From Paenibacillus sp. FSL R5-0623 (lineage in GTDB: Bacteria > Bacillota > Bacilli > Paenibacillales > Paenibacillaceae), in contig NZ_CP150233.1 in NCBI RefSeq assembly GCF_037974265.1, positions 6,572,001 through 6,636,000 of the forward strand: DNA of 64,000 nucleotides, given 5' to 3'. Shown one piece after another: positions 42,957 to 51,950 of this stretch (the stretch's first letter is position 1; every line of letters begins with the position of its first letter). The position numbers were made by a program, and so were the translations under genes. The notes beneath the pieces were generated by a model, which saw only the letters and a program-made list of their open reading frames with translations, did not search any database and was not told the DNA's origin.

Positions 42957-45900
42957 TTAGTGCGGCACCTGTGCACTGAAATCATCTCGGCTGGAACGAT
43001 CAGCATGGTAGAACACCACATCTCCGTCCCTTAAAGTGAACGAGTTGCCGTAGCTATCTTCGACTTGACGCTGGAATCCTTCCAGCAACCATTGGTTCAT
43101 TAGCGGTGCATGGATATATTGCAGATGCGGAGCCCTTAGATTCCCTTCCTGGATCGACTCCAAGTTAAAGTTGACCACGATATAACCATTTTTCAGGAAG
43201 ATCGGTGACTTCGCATTCAAACCACCATGGGTGCGCCCATATTCGGCCAGATTCGTTCCGGCTTGAACCACATAAGGCTCGGCAGGCAGACTGTATTCCC
43301 CGTACCACTGCTGAATGGCAGCATTTGCACGAAGTACATCCGCACTTGCGTTCGTCGGAATATTCGTTTTGGGGCCGATAAACGTACGTAATTGCTCCGG
43401 CATCAGCAATAGACTGTATCCGCCTACAGGGGTTTTCATTTTCGTAAATTTATCCCGGTAATACTCCTGATACGTTCGTTCACTCATCATTCCTGGATGA
43501 ATTTCGCCATAGCGATTATATTTGTAGGTCGCCGTATCTCGTAGCTGTCCCGAAGGTACTTGACGTAACCGATCATTGAGAATGACAAACCGCTTGACTT
43601 GATCCTCTGCTGAACCAATACGAATGAAATTACGCTGGTTCGTCGAGTAATACAGATCTACCGGTACGCGTGTTTTCCCATCTTTGCTGACAAAATCAAA
43701 GGTCGGAGTTAGGCGAATACCATCTCTGGGCCCGAACATATTGCCCTTGGTTTTGAAATCAAACTTAAAGTGATATCCCGTCTTCACAGCCACATTCTGA
43801 TACCCTTGCAGCGGATGACTGCCTGGGCGAATCGGTACGGTGAACTGTGGTTTGTTCCCTCGTTTGTCTCCATCAATCCCCTGCGTTCCTGTCCAGTAGC
43901 TGATCCAGGTGGGTGCAATGCTACCCTTAAACCGCCGGAAAACAAGCTCCCAGTTATAATCTGCAATGTCCGTGATTTCAAAGTCGTATAACCTCCCAAT
44001 GACCTCCACGGATACTTCGTCGCTGGCCAGATGATAGGTTAGATCTGTGTTGGCATCGGGTTGGGCATTGCTTCTGGACATCGATTCAAACTCGGCAGGT
44101 GCATTCTCTGCAATATTGCGGAACTCCACCTGGTAATCTCCTTCGTCTACCCATACAGGCAGATAAAAGGTGGTATCGAGCACGTACACCGGAATATCAA
44201 TCCACGTACTCCGCGGGTAAAACTGTGTCCGGTCGGCACTGTATACGTCAAACGGAAAGCGAACCTGTTTGATTCGATAATATTTGGCATAATCCCGATC
44301 CCCATATCCCGGATACGAGTTGACATCCAAATGCTGTCCGCTCGTGGGGATACGGACTGTGAACGGCCGCTCCAAAATAAGGGCAGACCGATCCATATTC
44401 GGTATCGTTTTCTGATTATGAGGTTGATCGTCTGAAACAAGAGAATAGTTCACGACTGGCGTATGAACAGTGACCGTGTTAATCCCCGGAATTTCAAAGG
44501 TTTCTTCCTCATTACCCTCATTAATATTTCCACTCATTAATTCATAACGGATTTCGCCTGTGCTAGGCGTGTCCTTCTTATTTAACAAGGTTTTGGATAT
44601 TTCATTGTCAGGACTGTACAGAACATCTTTGCCAATCATTTGGGGTTCTGCGATCTGACCTGGCGTTGGCCCCGTTTCTTCTACTTTTGCGTTGTCCATG
44701 ACAACAGCCCCATTAAATTTCAAATAGTCATTCTTAACTTGGACCTTTGGCACAGCATCTTCCGCAATTGATGAGAGATCATCTGTTGGTGTTGGAGGTT
44801 CGCTGGTCCCTCCCGGCACTGGCTGTGAAGGCGCTGTTAACACAGCCGGTGTATTGGGTGCGTAAAAGGTACCGTTCGTAGCCGCCGCATAGATGGGACT
44901 ACGATAATCAGCAGGATATAGTTCAATCTGTGGTAAAGCATAGTTTTTTAGGCTCGCATCGGTTATCTCATAAACAAGCAAAGTGTCAATTTTCCAATAC
45001 TCGAAATCCCGTTTCACAGTATAGGTGTAGGGTACTTTTACATCTCTAGATCTTGGAGTTGATACCGTTGTCGTACCACCTTTACCATCCGAAATTTTCT
45101 TTTCGTCTGTCCACGTTTTGTTATACGTTTTTTCAACCACTACGGTATATGTACAAGTGCCTTGCATATTCACAAACTTATTTTGGAATAGGTAACTTAG
45201 ACCAAATACATTGCCATATAAACTCTCAGAGGTAGGGATACCTCGCAGTACGTCAAATGGCTCACTTCCACGTTGATCGGCCTTAATAACTGCGCTTGCA
45301 TTAGGATCCATTCTCTCCCCTGTCATTTCTCCGGCAGGTGACTCTGTACATGCCGCATCTGGCGTTTCCGGAATTTCGGGTGGTGGCGTGTCGCCAACTG
45401 TAATCGTTACATTTTCATAAATGTGATACGGTCCATCTTCGGAATTCTTCCATTTTGCCGTGATGATTGCTGTACCAATATTTTTCGCAACGATCTGACC
45501 AGTTTTTGGTTCTACATAAACTACGTTTTGTTTATTTGAACTCCACTCGATTTGGTCGGCGCGTTTGGAAACATTCACCCAGTTACCGAATTCTTCTTGG
45601 TCATACTGCTTGGTTCGGATTTCTGCAACCAATGACTTTACATCGTTGACTTGCAGTTGCATGTCTTCTCGGACGCGGATCTCTTTGGTTTCTGTAACGT
45701 AACCGCTATAATCAATCTCTAGTGGTGTGTAATACTCAACTTGGTATTTTGGATCTCGGTCTGGTCTTGTACCATATGGCGTTTTCTTTTGATATTGAAA
45801 GTCGGCATTATCATCTGGATCTACATCGTCGGTTCCAGTCTGCGTCTCTATCGTAACAAGCAAACTACCCTTTTTATAATTAGGCTTTGAACCCGGCTTG

Positions 45901-46361
45901 ATCGCATACAATTTCTCATCCATGTTATAGTTTATCTCATCAATTTCTATATCTTGAACATACTGTTTTTTGAATTTATTTAGAGCCTTGTCCTGTAATG
46001 AATCAGGAACGTAGTTATTGGTGTTTATCTCATCTTTTACATATTTATCACCCTTCAACTTGTACGGTAAAGCATCTATTCCGGAAGAATAAGTATTGGT
46101 TTCAACTCTCCCATATTTTTCACTTGTTGCTTGCCATATCTTCCCGTCACCTTGAGTCCATATTGTTTTCGGTCTCGGCTTTGCATTTCCCGTTACTTTC
46201 ACTTTAATGGTTTGTTTCCCTCTAGCTAAACCATCTGGCTTCACCTCTATATCCTTTTTAGGATAACCCTCTTTAAAATTAGCAAAAGTTATAGATGTGA
46301 GACTAAAGGAGAACATAAGGAACGCCACTAACAATGATGGGATAGTCCATTTCTTTTTCAT
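42957..46361 (-). CDS. Large secreted protein with Big_2-like module, function unknown
   Basis: 1134 residues with a cleavable signal peptide (SLLVAFLMFSFSLTSITFA). After an N-terminal region follows a Big_2 Ig-like module at about 255-330 (EWSSNKQNVVYVEPKTGQIVA, then GTAIITAKWKN), a Pro-rich linker (GDTPPPEIPETPDAACTES), a central region, a second linker (about 530-550) and a long beta-rich C-terminal half ending SSRDDFSAQVPH. No catalytic motif, cell-wall sorting signal or SLH domain is evident. It may be a DUF5704-type protein common in Paenibacillus, but I am not certain. ATG 46361 has AGGGGG upstream, and the SLH-protein gene is 14 bp before it, so the two form an operon. Confidence 0.78.
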   Translation of the reverse strand: MKKKWTIPSLLVAFLMFSFSLTSITFANFKEGYPKKDIEVKPDGLARGKQTIKVKVTGNAKPRPKTIWTQGDGKIWQATSEKYGRVETNTYSSGIDALPYKLKGDKYVKDEINTNNYVPDSLQDKALNKFKKQYVQDIEIDEINYNMDEKLYAIKPGSKPNYKKGSLLVTIETQTGTDDVDPDDNADFQYQKKTPYGTRPDRDPKYQVEYYTPLEIDYSGYVTETKEIRVREDMQLQVNDVKSLVAEIRTKQYDQEEFGNWVNVSKRADQIEWSSNKQNVVYVEPKTGQIVAKNIGTAIITAKWKNSEDGPYHIYENVTITVGDTPPPEIPETPDAACTESPAGEMTGERMDPNASAVIKADQRGSEPFDVLRGIPTSESLYGNVFGLSYLFQNKFVNMQGTCTYTVVVEKTYNKTWTDEKKISDGKGGTTTVSTPRSRDVKVPYTYTVKRDFEYWKIDTLLVYEITDASLKNYALPQIELYPADYRSPIYAAATNGTFYAPNTPAVLTAPSQPVPGGTSEPPTPTDDLSSIAEDAVPKVQVKNDYLKFNGAVVMDNAKVEETGPTPGQIAEPQMIGKDVLYSPDNEISKTLLNKKDTPSTGEIRYELMSGNINEGNEEETFEIPGINTVTVHTPVVNYSLVSDDQPHNQKTIPNMDRSALILERPFTVRIPTSGQHLDVNSYPGYGDRDYAKYYRIKQVRFPFDVYSADRTQFYPRSTWIDIPVYVLDTTFYLPVWVDEGDYQVEFRNIAENAPAEFESMSRSNAQPDANTDLTYHLASDEVSVEVIGRLYDFEITDIADYNWELVFRRFKGSIAPTWISYWTGTQGIDGDKRGNKPQFTVPIRPGSHPLQGYQNVAVKTGYHFKFDFKTKGNMFGPRDGIRLTPTFDFVSKDGKTRVPVDLYYSTNQRNFIRIGSAEDQVKRFVILNDRLRQVPSGQLRDTATYKYNRYGEIHPGMMSERTYQEYYRDKFTKMKTPVGGYSLLLMPEQLRTFIGPKTNIPTNASADVLRANAAIQQWYGEYSLPAEPYVVQAGTNLAEYGRTHGGLNAKSPIFLKNGYIVVNFNLESIQEGNLRAPHLQYIHAPLMNQWLLEGFQRQVEDSYGNSFTLRDGDVVFYHADRSSRDDFSAQVPH

Positions 46362-46375
46362 TTATAACCCCCTAC

Positions 46376-47587
46376 CTAATCGTTGTTTATAATAACTGCA
46401 TACGATCCATCATCCATGTTGAATTGACCCGCAGGCTTATCAAGATTTAAATTATCAGTAACCCAAACCCTTACTCCACTCTTATGTTGAGCGAAAAATT
46501 TCGCAGGTTCTAAAGTAGGTATAGAATAATATCCATATTTTTCACCTAATTTGTTGGTAATAGCATATCCGGCATTCATATCTATTACACCATTCAAGTA
46601 ATCTCCAACATCAAAACCATTTTTTGTAGGGTAAATTGTGATTTCTTTGAACACTGGAAGTAAACCACTGTTCTTGTATTTGTTCATTCCGAATTCAGTC
46701 ATGAACAACGATGTATAGATGCTGGCTTTCTTCTTAGGCTCAGATGTGTTTATACCAATCAAACGATGAAATACCAGACTACCAGATCCATTGCGGAATG
46801 TTTTCCGCTTACCTGAAATATCAGCGATAGAGGTATTTCCTGTTGTTAAGCTAGATACCAATTCAAGATTAGACTTTTCCGTACCTACCATACGTAATTC
46901 ATTCAAATCATCAAAGCTTGTTGCTTCTTTTTTAAGGACATTTTCGAGTCTTAGCAAAATGGCAGAAGATTCAGCACGAGTGGTCGTCTTATCCATTCCA
47001 AACGATCCGTCCGGAAAGCCGTTCATTAGGTTGGTCCCCATTGCAAGAGCGAGATAAGGAATTTTGTCTTGCGCGACTCCTGGTTTAAATGACTCTTTGA
47101 CTGGAAGCAACGTTCCTTTGGTTTCAGCAAATGCTGTTTTGTACTCATCACTGGATGCAACCAATCCGGAACTCAACCATTTGGCCATTTCTTCGCGAGT
47201 AATCGGAGTACTGGGCTTAAATCCATTCGGATAATCTTTGGTATTGATGAAACCCAAACTGATAGCACGATCTACCTCAGCTTTGCTCCAGTGTCCATTC
47301 AGATCCTTGAATGAATTTGTTTTTGCATCTTCCGGGAGCGGCATGTCTTTGGCCACACGGGAAATAAGTGATGCAAACTCAGCTCGCGTAACCGATGCAT
47401 TTGGCTTGAACAAACCATTACCGTATCCTTTAAAGTATCCCTTGGAAACCGCAGATTCAATAGCAGACTTTGCCCAGTGATTAGCTTGTACATCTTTGAA
47501 GGTTGTTGTTGCGGCAGAAGCCTGGAAAGAAATCAATGTCGATACGACTACTACAGCGCTCATTATTGGAAACATTATTTTTTTCAA
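46376..47587 (-). CDS. SLH-domain surface protein
   Basis: About 403 residues from TTG 47587, which has GGAGAG 8 bp upstream; the frame's earlier start at 47641 puts charged residues before the signal peptide and lacks a site. A signal peptide (MFPIMSAVVVVSTLISFQASA) leads directly to three SLH domains (FKDVQANHWAKSAIESAVSKGYF, FKDLNGHWSKAEVDRAISLGFI, and IPYLALAMGTNLMNGFPDGSFG, each shown in part), then a ~200-residue C-terminal domain (LVFHRLIGINTSEPKKK...FNMDDGSYAVIINND) of unknown fold. It should sit on the cell wall. It is co-transcribed with the large secreted protein, suggesting they work together. Confidence 0.85.
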   Translation of the reverse strand: MKKIMFPIMSAVVVVSTLISFQASAATTTFKDVQANHWAKSAIESAVSKGYFKGYGNGLFKPNASVTRAEFASLISRVAKDMPLPEDAKTNSFKDLNGHWSKAEVDRAISLGFINTKDYPNGFKPSTPITREEMAKWLSSGLVASSDEYKTAFAETKGTLLPVKESFKPGVAQDKIPYLALAMGTNLMNGFPDGSFGMDKTTTRAESSAILLRLENVLKKEATSFDDLNELRMVGTEKSNLELVSSLTTGNTSIADISGKRKTFRNGSGSLVFHRLIGINTSEPKKKASIYTSLFMTEFGMNKYKNSGLLPVFKEITIYPTKNGFDVGDYLNGVIDMNAGYAITNKLGEKYGYYSIPTLEPAKFFAQHKSGVRVWVTDNLNLDKPAGQFNMDDGSYAVIINND

Positions 47588-47771
47588 CTTTTCCACTCTC
47601 CGTATGTAAGGTTTTAGTAACTTTCTATTTGAACAATTCAAATTTATTGGTTACTTATTGAGTACCATATGCTCTAATCAACATCTCAATTAATCACTTT
47701 AATTCTCTTAAGCTTCAAAAGGGCACTAATTTCTTCCATTTATTACATATGACCCTTCGGATCCAAAAAAA

Positions 47772-48094
47772 TTATTCTAATTGAAACAGCCACTTTGGAC
47801 CACCTACGTTTTCTACCTCATAAGTATTATAGTTAATTGAAATAGAAACCTTCTCATTGATATCGTTGTTAACATAACCATATAAATTAACTTTTGGATA
47901 AACATAACCATCAAAAACTTGAGAATCTGTAAATTCAACCGTGACATCATACTCACTTTAAAATATTCTATTCCTATAGGAGTAGCCTTTTTGATGATAA
48001 TATTATTCTCAATCTGATATGCAATTGTACATCCACTCACCGATAAAACTAAGATCACTAAAATGGTCAATAAAACTTTTAATTTAGAACTCAT
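47772..48094 (-). pseudogene. Frameshifted small lipoprotein, paralogue of 49874-50197
   Basis: Reads MSSKLKVLLTILVILVLSVSGC (lipobox LSVSGC) and continues KKATPIGIEYFK; then one A is missing in the AAAAG tract near 47956, and the continuation lies in the next frame: EYDVTVEFTDSQVFDGYVYP, INYNTYEVENVGGPKWLFQ and a stop at 47772. Repaired, it would be about 107 residues, the same length and pattern as its intact paralogue. The paralogue is the gene facing the lipase. The single-base loss could be a genuine mutation, phase variation or an error in the sequence. Confidence 0.85.
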
Positions 48095-48240
48095 CTGATA
48101 TCAAGCACACCTCATACAATGGAGCAATACTGCCACCTTTTGCATTATTTAAACAGCGGTTCACGTTTCATAATGAAATGGTCCGGATCCATTGAATTTA
48201 TTGGTTCAATTGTATTTACATTAATAGAGAGATATGGGTA

Positions 48241-48270
48241 ACATTATTTTTTCAATTTTTCCACTCTCCG
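48241..48270 (-). repeat. Second copy of the SLH-gene start region
   Basis: Nearly identical (about 29 of 31 positions) to 47572-47602, the ribosome site and first codons of the SLH gene. Here the reading frame after TTG runs into TAA at once, so it is a non-coding remnant, left by duplication or recombination. Confidence 0.6.
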
Positions 48271-48271
48271 A

Positions 48272-48631
48272 TTAGTTAGATTTAGTTTGGTTAGGCTCTT
48301 TTACTACTATGTAAATTTTCACTGTGCTCCGGAATCTACTTGTATAAAAATCTTCTCCCTTTTGATTAATGTAGTCCACTAGCTCCGACGTATGCTCCAG
48401 GTGCCATTCATCCAACTGCTTAATACTCATTTGAAGATCCCACACAATCGGTACAAATAGCTGACTATGGGCTGCTCTCGGTATACTCGAAAAGGTTCTG
48501 TTGAATCCGTTCAGAGGTATTAACTAAACAGTTGCTTCAGCTTTACCGAGATGATAAGTAAATAGGACGAGCACAGAGGACAAAATGATTATCAAACTGA
48601 AACTGAGTATGGAACTGATGGTCCTTTCCAT
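48272..48631 (-). pseudogene. Small membrane-anchored protein interrupted by a nonsense codon
   Basis: From ATG 48631 (AAGGGG upstream) the frame gives MERTISSILSFSLIIILSSV..., a single hydrophobic segment, then TAG at 48524-48526, then 83 more open codons ending at TAA 48272. The second part (LNGFNRTFSSIPRAAHSQ, SIKQLDEWHLEHTSELVDYI, YINQKGEDF) looks like genuine protein. Read through, it would be about 119 residues. Its YINQKGEDF stretch resembles YINQKAEDF at the C terminus of the lipase at 50284-51630, and the wider region shares PIV and W spacing; this may be homology or coincidence. Confidence 0.6.
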
Positions 48632-48646
48632 TCAGAACATAGCCCC

Positions 48647-49220
48647 TTACTTGAAAGGATTGATGATGGCCACAGCGTACTCGTCCAAATCGCCATCACT
48701 CAAAAGAATATAATCTGCCGAAGAAAGTTTGAACTTCGTGTAATCATAATTCTCTACGAATTTTCCATTTTGAAAGAGATCCAAGCTACTTACTACTGGA
48801 TAGTTATTCATTCCTGTTTTATCACCATTATTTATAAAAGCCGCATCTAGCACCTGACGCCCCTTTGCAAAACTATTTTTTACTAGGAACGAGATAGGAT
48901 TTCCTCTGACACTACTTCTAATCTGTACCACATTGCCGCTACGTACAGGATCTTTCACCAAATCAATGATCCCGACCTTGGTTACTTTGCCAACCTTCGA
49001 GTATGTTACCTTCGCGCCCAGAGCTTCAGAAACAAACCGGATTGGAACCATAACGCTACCTTGGCCATCCTGGAATGGCTTCGCATCTGGAAACTTCATT
49101 TTAACGGTATTCAGCAATACCTCTACTTGCTTCAGAGTGCTTGCAGCTTGCTTCGTTTCCCGAACCTAACATGCTTACAGTCAATATACTTGCTAATACA
49201 ATTAATAACAGTTTCTTCAT
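48647..49220 (-). pseudogene. Frameshifted secreted stalk-domain (copper amine oxidase N-terminal-like) protein
   Basis: From ATG 49220 (AGAGGG 9 bp upstream) a signal peptide MKKLLLIVLASILTVSMLGS is read, but after GNEA the frame is off by one base (near 49155-49160) and would stop quickly. The next frame continues AASTLKQVEVLLNTVKMKF... into QGSVMVPIRFVSEALGAKVT, the hallmark of the stalk/CuAO N-terminal domain, and ends DLDEYAVAIINPFK at 48647. As it stands only an internal start (49117) is available and the product would not be exported. Confidence 0.8.
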
Positions 49221-49399
49221 TTTCTAAATCCCTCTGCTTTTCATATGTACTTCTTCTCACTTTCACTTCCCAGTATCTTTTTCTTTGCATAGGTCTAACA
49301 AATCCTAAATATCAAAAAAACCTGGAAATACTATCTTCAGTTTAGGACTTATCTGATATCAAACAAGCTTACATTCTTCAATAAGTAAAATTTGTTCTT

Positions 49400-49702
49400 C
49401 TATTCACCAATCTTTTTAAGATCTAAAGGAATACCGGTTCCTGTAACTTCAAAATTACGATAATCCAAACTTATTTTAATCTTATCTTCTTCTTTACCTA
49501 CAATATATCCGTATAGCACCACTCTAGTTGTAATGTAAGAAGCCATAACCTGTGAGTCGACAAATTCAACCTCCACACCATAATTATCTATAAAGTACTT
49601 CTCGCCGATAACCGTAGCTTTTTCAACAATTTGTTTATCAGTCAAGTAATTCTTAACAACTAAAAAACAAATAAACATAACTACTATAGATATAAAAATC
49701 AA
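49400..49702 (-). CDS. Third member of the small lipoprotein family, non-standard start
   Basis: From TTG 49702 it gives 100 residues: a hydrophobic N terminus and KATVIGEKYFIDNYGVEVEF, VDSQVMASYITTRVVLYGYI and ISLDYRNFEVTGTGIPLDL, which align with the two other family members. No ribosome site serves TTG. GGGGG at 49727-49731 is 6 bp from an in-frame ATT (49718-49720), which would start (M)NSKVLLIFIS, matching the paralogues' MSSKLKVLLTIL. So ATT initiation or a mutated start is likely. The lipid-modified Cys position is kept (FIC) but the small residues of the lipobox are lost, so lipidation is doubtful. Confidence 0.65.
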   Translation of the reverse strand: MIFISIVVMFICFLVVKNYLTDKQIVEKATVIGEKYFIDNYGVEVEFVDSQVMASYITTRVVLYGYIVGKEEDKIKISLDYRNFEVTGTGIPLDLKKIGE

Positions 49703-49873
49703 CAGGACTTTAGAATTAATTTTAATCCCCCTTTGATTCTATTAGGAATAATATGTATTACTTTAACAATAACTATATTGGAAAATAAATACAGAAGTTT
49801 CTTAAATGATGAGCTTTTATATGCCAGGTCTAAAGACATCATATGTCGGAATTAGGGCTCCTTGTCCAAAAAG

Positions 49874-50197
49874 TTAGTCCGATTCAAACATCCAGTCTGG
49901 TCCAGTTACATAATTAACTTCATAAGTATTATAATTAATCGCAATAGAAAATGTCTCGTTTTCATCGTGCTCCACATATCCATACAATACCACCTTCGAA
50001 TCTATATAACCTGGAAAAACCTGAGAATCTGTAAATTTAACGGTAACATTATACTTACTTTTAAAATATTCAATTGCTATGGGAGTAGCCTTTTTGACAA
50101 TATTATTATTTTTCACCTGGTATGTAATTGCACATCCACTCACTAATAAGACTAAAGACACAAATATTATCAATACCATCTTTATTTTAGGACTCAC
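49874..50197 (-). CDS. Small cystatin-like lipoprotein, candidate immunity protein
   Basis: 107 residues from GTG 50197. Lipoprotein signal peptide with lipobox LLVSGC (Cys22), then an alpha/beta domain: IVKKATPIAIEYFKSKYNVTV, FTDSQVFPGYIDSKVVLYGYV, then INYNTYEVNYVTGPDWMFES. One helix followed by strands fits a cystatin-like fold. It is the intact one of three paralogues on this strand and is divergent from the lipase gene 86 bp away. By analogy with TilA, which neutralises the type VII lipase toxin TslA at the membrane surface, it may protect the producer; that is inference from context and architecture. Confidence 0.75.
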   Translation of the reverse strand: MSPKIKMVLIIFVSLVLLVSGCAITYQVKNNNIVKKATPIAIEYFKSKYNVTVKFTDSQVFPGYIDSKVVLYGYVEHDENETFSIAINYNTYEVNYVTGPDWMFESD

Positions 50198-50249
50198 TTC
50201 CTACGTTACCCCCTTGAAAAATACATTATTTTCAATTAATATCTTCTAC

Positions 50250-50255
50250 TATAAT
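50250..50255 (+). promoter_or_regulatory. -10 element of the lipase operon
   Basis: Perfect TATAAT 34 bp upstream of the TTG start; no clear -35 at standard spacing, so the promoter may need activation. Confidence 0.4.
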
Positions 50256-50283
50256 ATATTAAATGAAAGGAGAAATATAGATA

Positions 50284-51630
50284 TTGTTCATTTCAGATGA
50301 GACTTACCATAGAATTTCCAGTGTCGCTTATGACAGGGAACTGAAAAAAGAGAATGCAAAAATTGACGACGACTGGTCTCGTGCTAGCTTGCCTAATTCT
50401 ACTCTCAACGATACAAACAGTTCAGGGTTTGATGCAGTAGTGTACTATAACGAAAAAGAAAATCAAGTAGTTATTGGATATAGAGGAACTGAACCTGATC
50501 TATCATGGGGTAAAGTCCCAGACATTGCAACGGATGGCATTGATGTTGTCGGGGGACGGTACAAGACCCTTAGAAAGACTGTCGAAAACAACCCTGACAT
50601 TCTGTCAGAATCATCACCAAAATATCATGCAACAAAAAGCAATTATGAGAACAATCAGTTCTATCAAGCTGAGAAGCTATATCGTGAAGTGAAAGAGGCT
50701 TATCCTACTGCGGAAATTTCTACAACCGGTCACTCATTGGGTGGAGCACTTGCGCAATATACAGCTATACATAACAACCTGTCATCGACTACATACAACC
50801 CGGCCAGCATTCGAACCGTTGTCTCTGATGAAATTCTAAAGAAAATAGATGCCGGAGAATATGATAAGAAAAACACCGCTTATGTTAACCCAGGAGATGG
50901 TGTTGGAGCAGGTTTTTCCAATACATCGACGCGGCATGCAGCCAATACAATCATGATTAATAAGACGTACGAGGAAGCGAATAGACCCAAAATCGTTATA
51001 CCTTTAATAACCAAATCAACCGATACCTCTTCCGGTTTCTCTACACCATTTTGGAAGAATCTAACTTTTGTTTCAACTACGCTTCCATCTGGTACGCAAA
51101 ACATGGGAGTCAAACTTTTCAATTCTTTCGGTGGAGAAAAGGCCCACGGCCTGGAGAACTTCAAGTTTGACAAGAATGGCTTTATTACAAATACACTTTA
51201 TACACGAGGTGGTGAAGTAATTGGTGGAAATCCAAGGTACACGGAATACATAAATACCCTGCTTGCCAATGAAAAAATGAAGGATACCGTAAATAAATTA
51301 ATTGAAAAGTATGGTGCCAACCTAGGACCTCTTGGACAAATGGCTGCTGCCGGTGCCGGGGTTACCATCCAACTCTCACTAGAGAATCTTCAAAGAGCTG
51401 GACAAAAAATGCAGCAGCATGTAAATGAATTTCAATCTAGCCTCCCCACAGCAACCAATGCCATTCTCAGACTTATTGAGTCCAGTGATAGCCGCTCTCT
51501 TGAACCTATTGTGGATCGGTTAACAAGTGATTTGCACAAATTTAGCCGCTGGTATGAAGAAGAAGCACATATCATTGCAGAGTATATTAATCAAAAAGCG
51601 GAAGATTTCAGACAAGCCGACGAGGGTTAA
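50284..51630 (+). CDS. Lipase with C-terminal helical domain, candidate type VII secreted effector
   Basis: 448 residues from TTG 50284 (AAAGGAG 11 bp upstream). No signal peptide. Residues about 1-300 form an alpha/beta hydrolase of the class 3 lipase type: VVYYNEKENQVVIGYRGTEP, nucleophile elbow TGHSLGGALAQ (Ser151), Asp205 in NPGDGVGAG and His288 in GEKAHGLENF. Residues about 330-448 are predicted long helices (NLQRAGQKMQQHVNEFQ, WYEEEAHIIAEYINQKAEDF). Lipase first and helical targeting domain last is the reversed layout of S. aureus TslA. A WXG100-like gene follows and immunity-like lipoproteins face it. Secretion by type VII is inferred; no secretion machinery lies in this window. Confidence 0.8.
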   Translation: MFISDETYHRISSVAYDRELKKENAKIDDDWSRASLPNSTLNDTNSSGFDAVVYYNEKENQVVIGYRGTEPDLSWGKVPDIATDGIDVVGGRYKTLRKTVENNPDILSESSPKYHATKSNYENNQFYQAEKLYREVKEAYPTAEISTTGHSLGGALAQYTAIHNNLSSTTYNPASIRTVVSDEILKKIDAGEYDKKNTAYVNPGDGVGAGFSNTSTRHAANTIMINKTYEEANRPKIVIPLITKSTDTSSGFSTPFWKNLTFVSTTLPSGTQNMGVKLFNSFGGEKAHGLENFKFDKNGFITNTLYTRGGEVIGGNPRYTEYINTLLANEKMKDTVNKLIEKYGANLGPLGQMAAAGAGVTIQLSLENLQRAGQKMQQHVNEFQSSLPTATNAILRLIESSDSRSLEPIVDRLTSDLHKFSRWYEEEAHIIAEYINQKAEDFRQADEG

Positions 51631-51648
51631 AAAGGAGCGACGAAACAT

Positions 51649-51921
51649 ATGTCACGGAGCATTGTTGTAGAATTAGTGGATTTGATGAATGCCGAGAAGG
51701 AAATCAATGATTTAATGGATATGCTTGAAGCTAACAAACGTCATGTAAGATCCATTGATGAGAGTATTGGAGATTGGAAAGGTAAATCTGCGGAAGAATT
51801 ACGAAGAAAGATGGATCGTTTCCAGAACATTTTAGGAGAATGGATTGCAGATTTCAAGCAGCAACAGATTGAGCTTGTGAAGTATACATATCGTATGGAG
51901 CGTGCAGATCGGGGAAATTAG
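51649..51921 (+). CDS. WXG100-like small helical protein
   Basis: 90 residues: two helices joined by SIGDWKGKSAEEL, which contains the W-x-G turn of the WXG100/ESAT-6 group. The first helix is VVELVDLMNAEKEINDLMDM and the second starts RRKMDRFQNILGEW. It is encoded 18 bp after the lipase with AAGGAG upstream of ATG 51649. In type VII systems such proteins bind the helical domain of the effector to form the secretion-competent complex; here the partner would be the C-terminal domain of the lipase. A bidirectional terminator closes the unit. Confidence 0.82.
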   Translation: MSRSIVVELVDLMNAEKEINDLMDMLEANKRHVRSIDESIGDWKGKSAEELRRKMDRFQNILGEWIADFKQQQIELVKYTYRMERADRGN

Positions 51922-51950
51922 GATAACGTTCAACTGATGAATAAGATCTG

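Noticed and set aside
49874..51921. A lantibiotic or bacteriocin operon reading of the small lipoproteins
   Set aside because: No modification, export or precursor-peptide genes are nearby, and the lipase plus WXG100-like gene give a better explanation.
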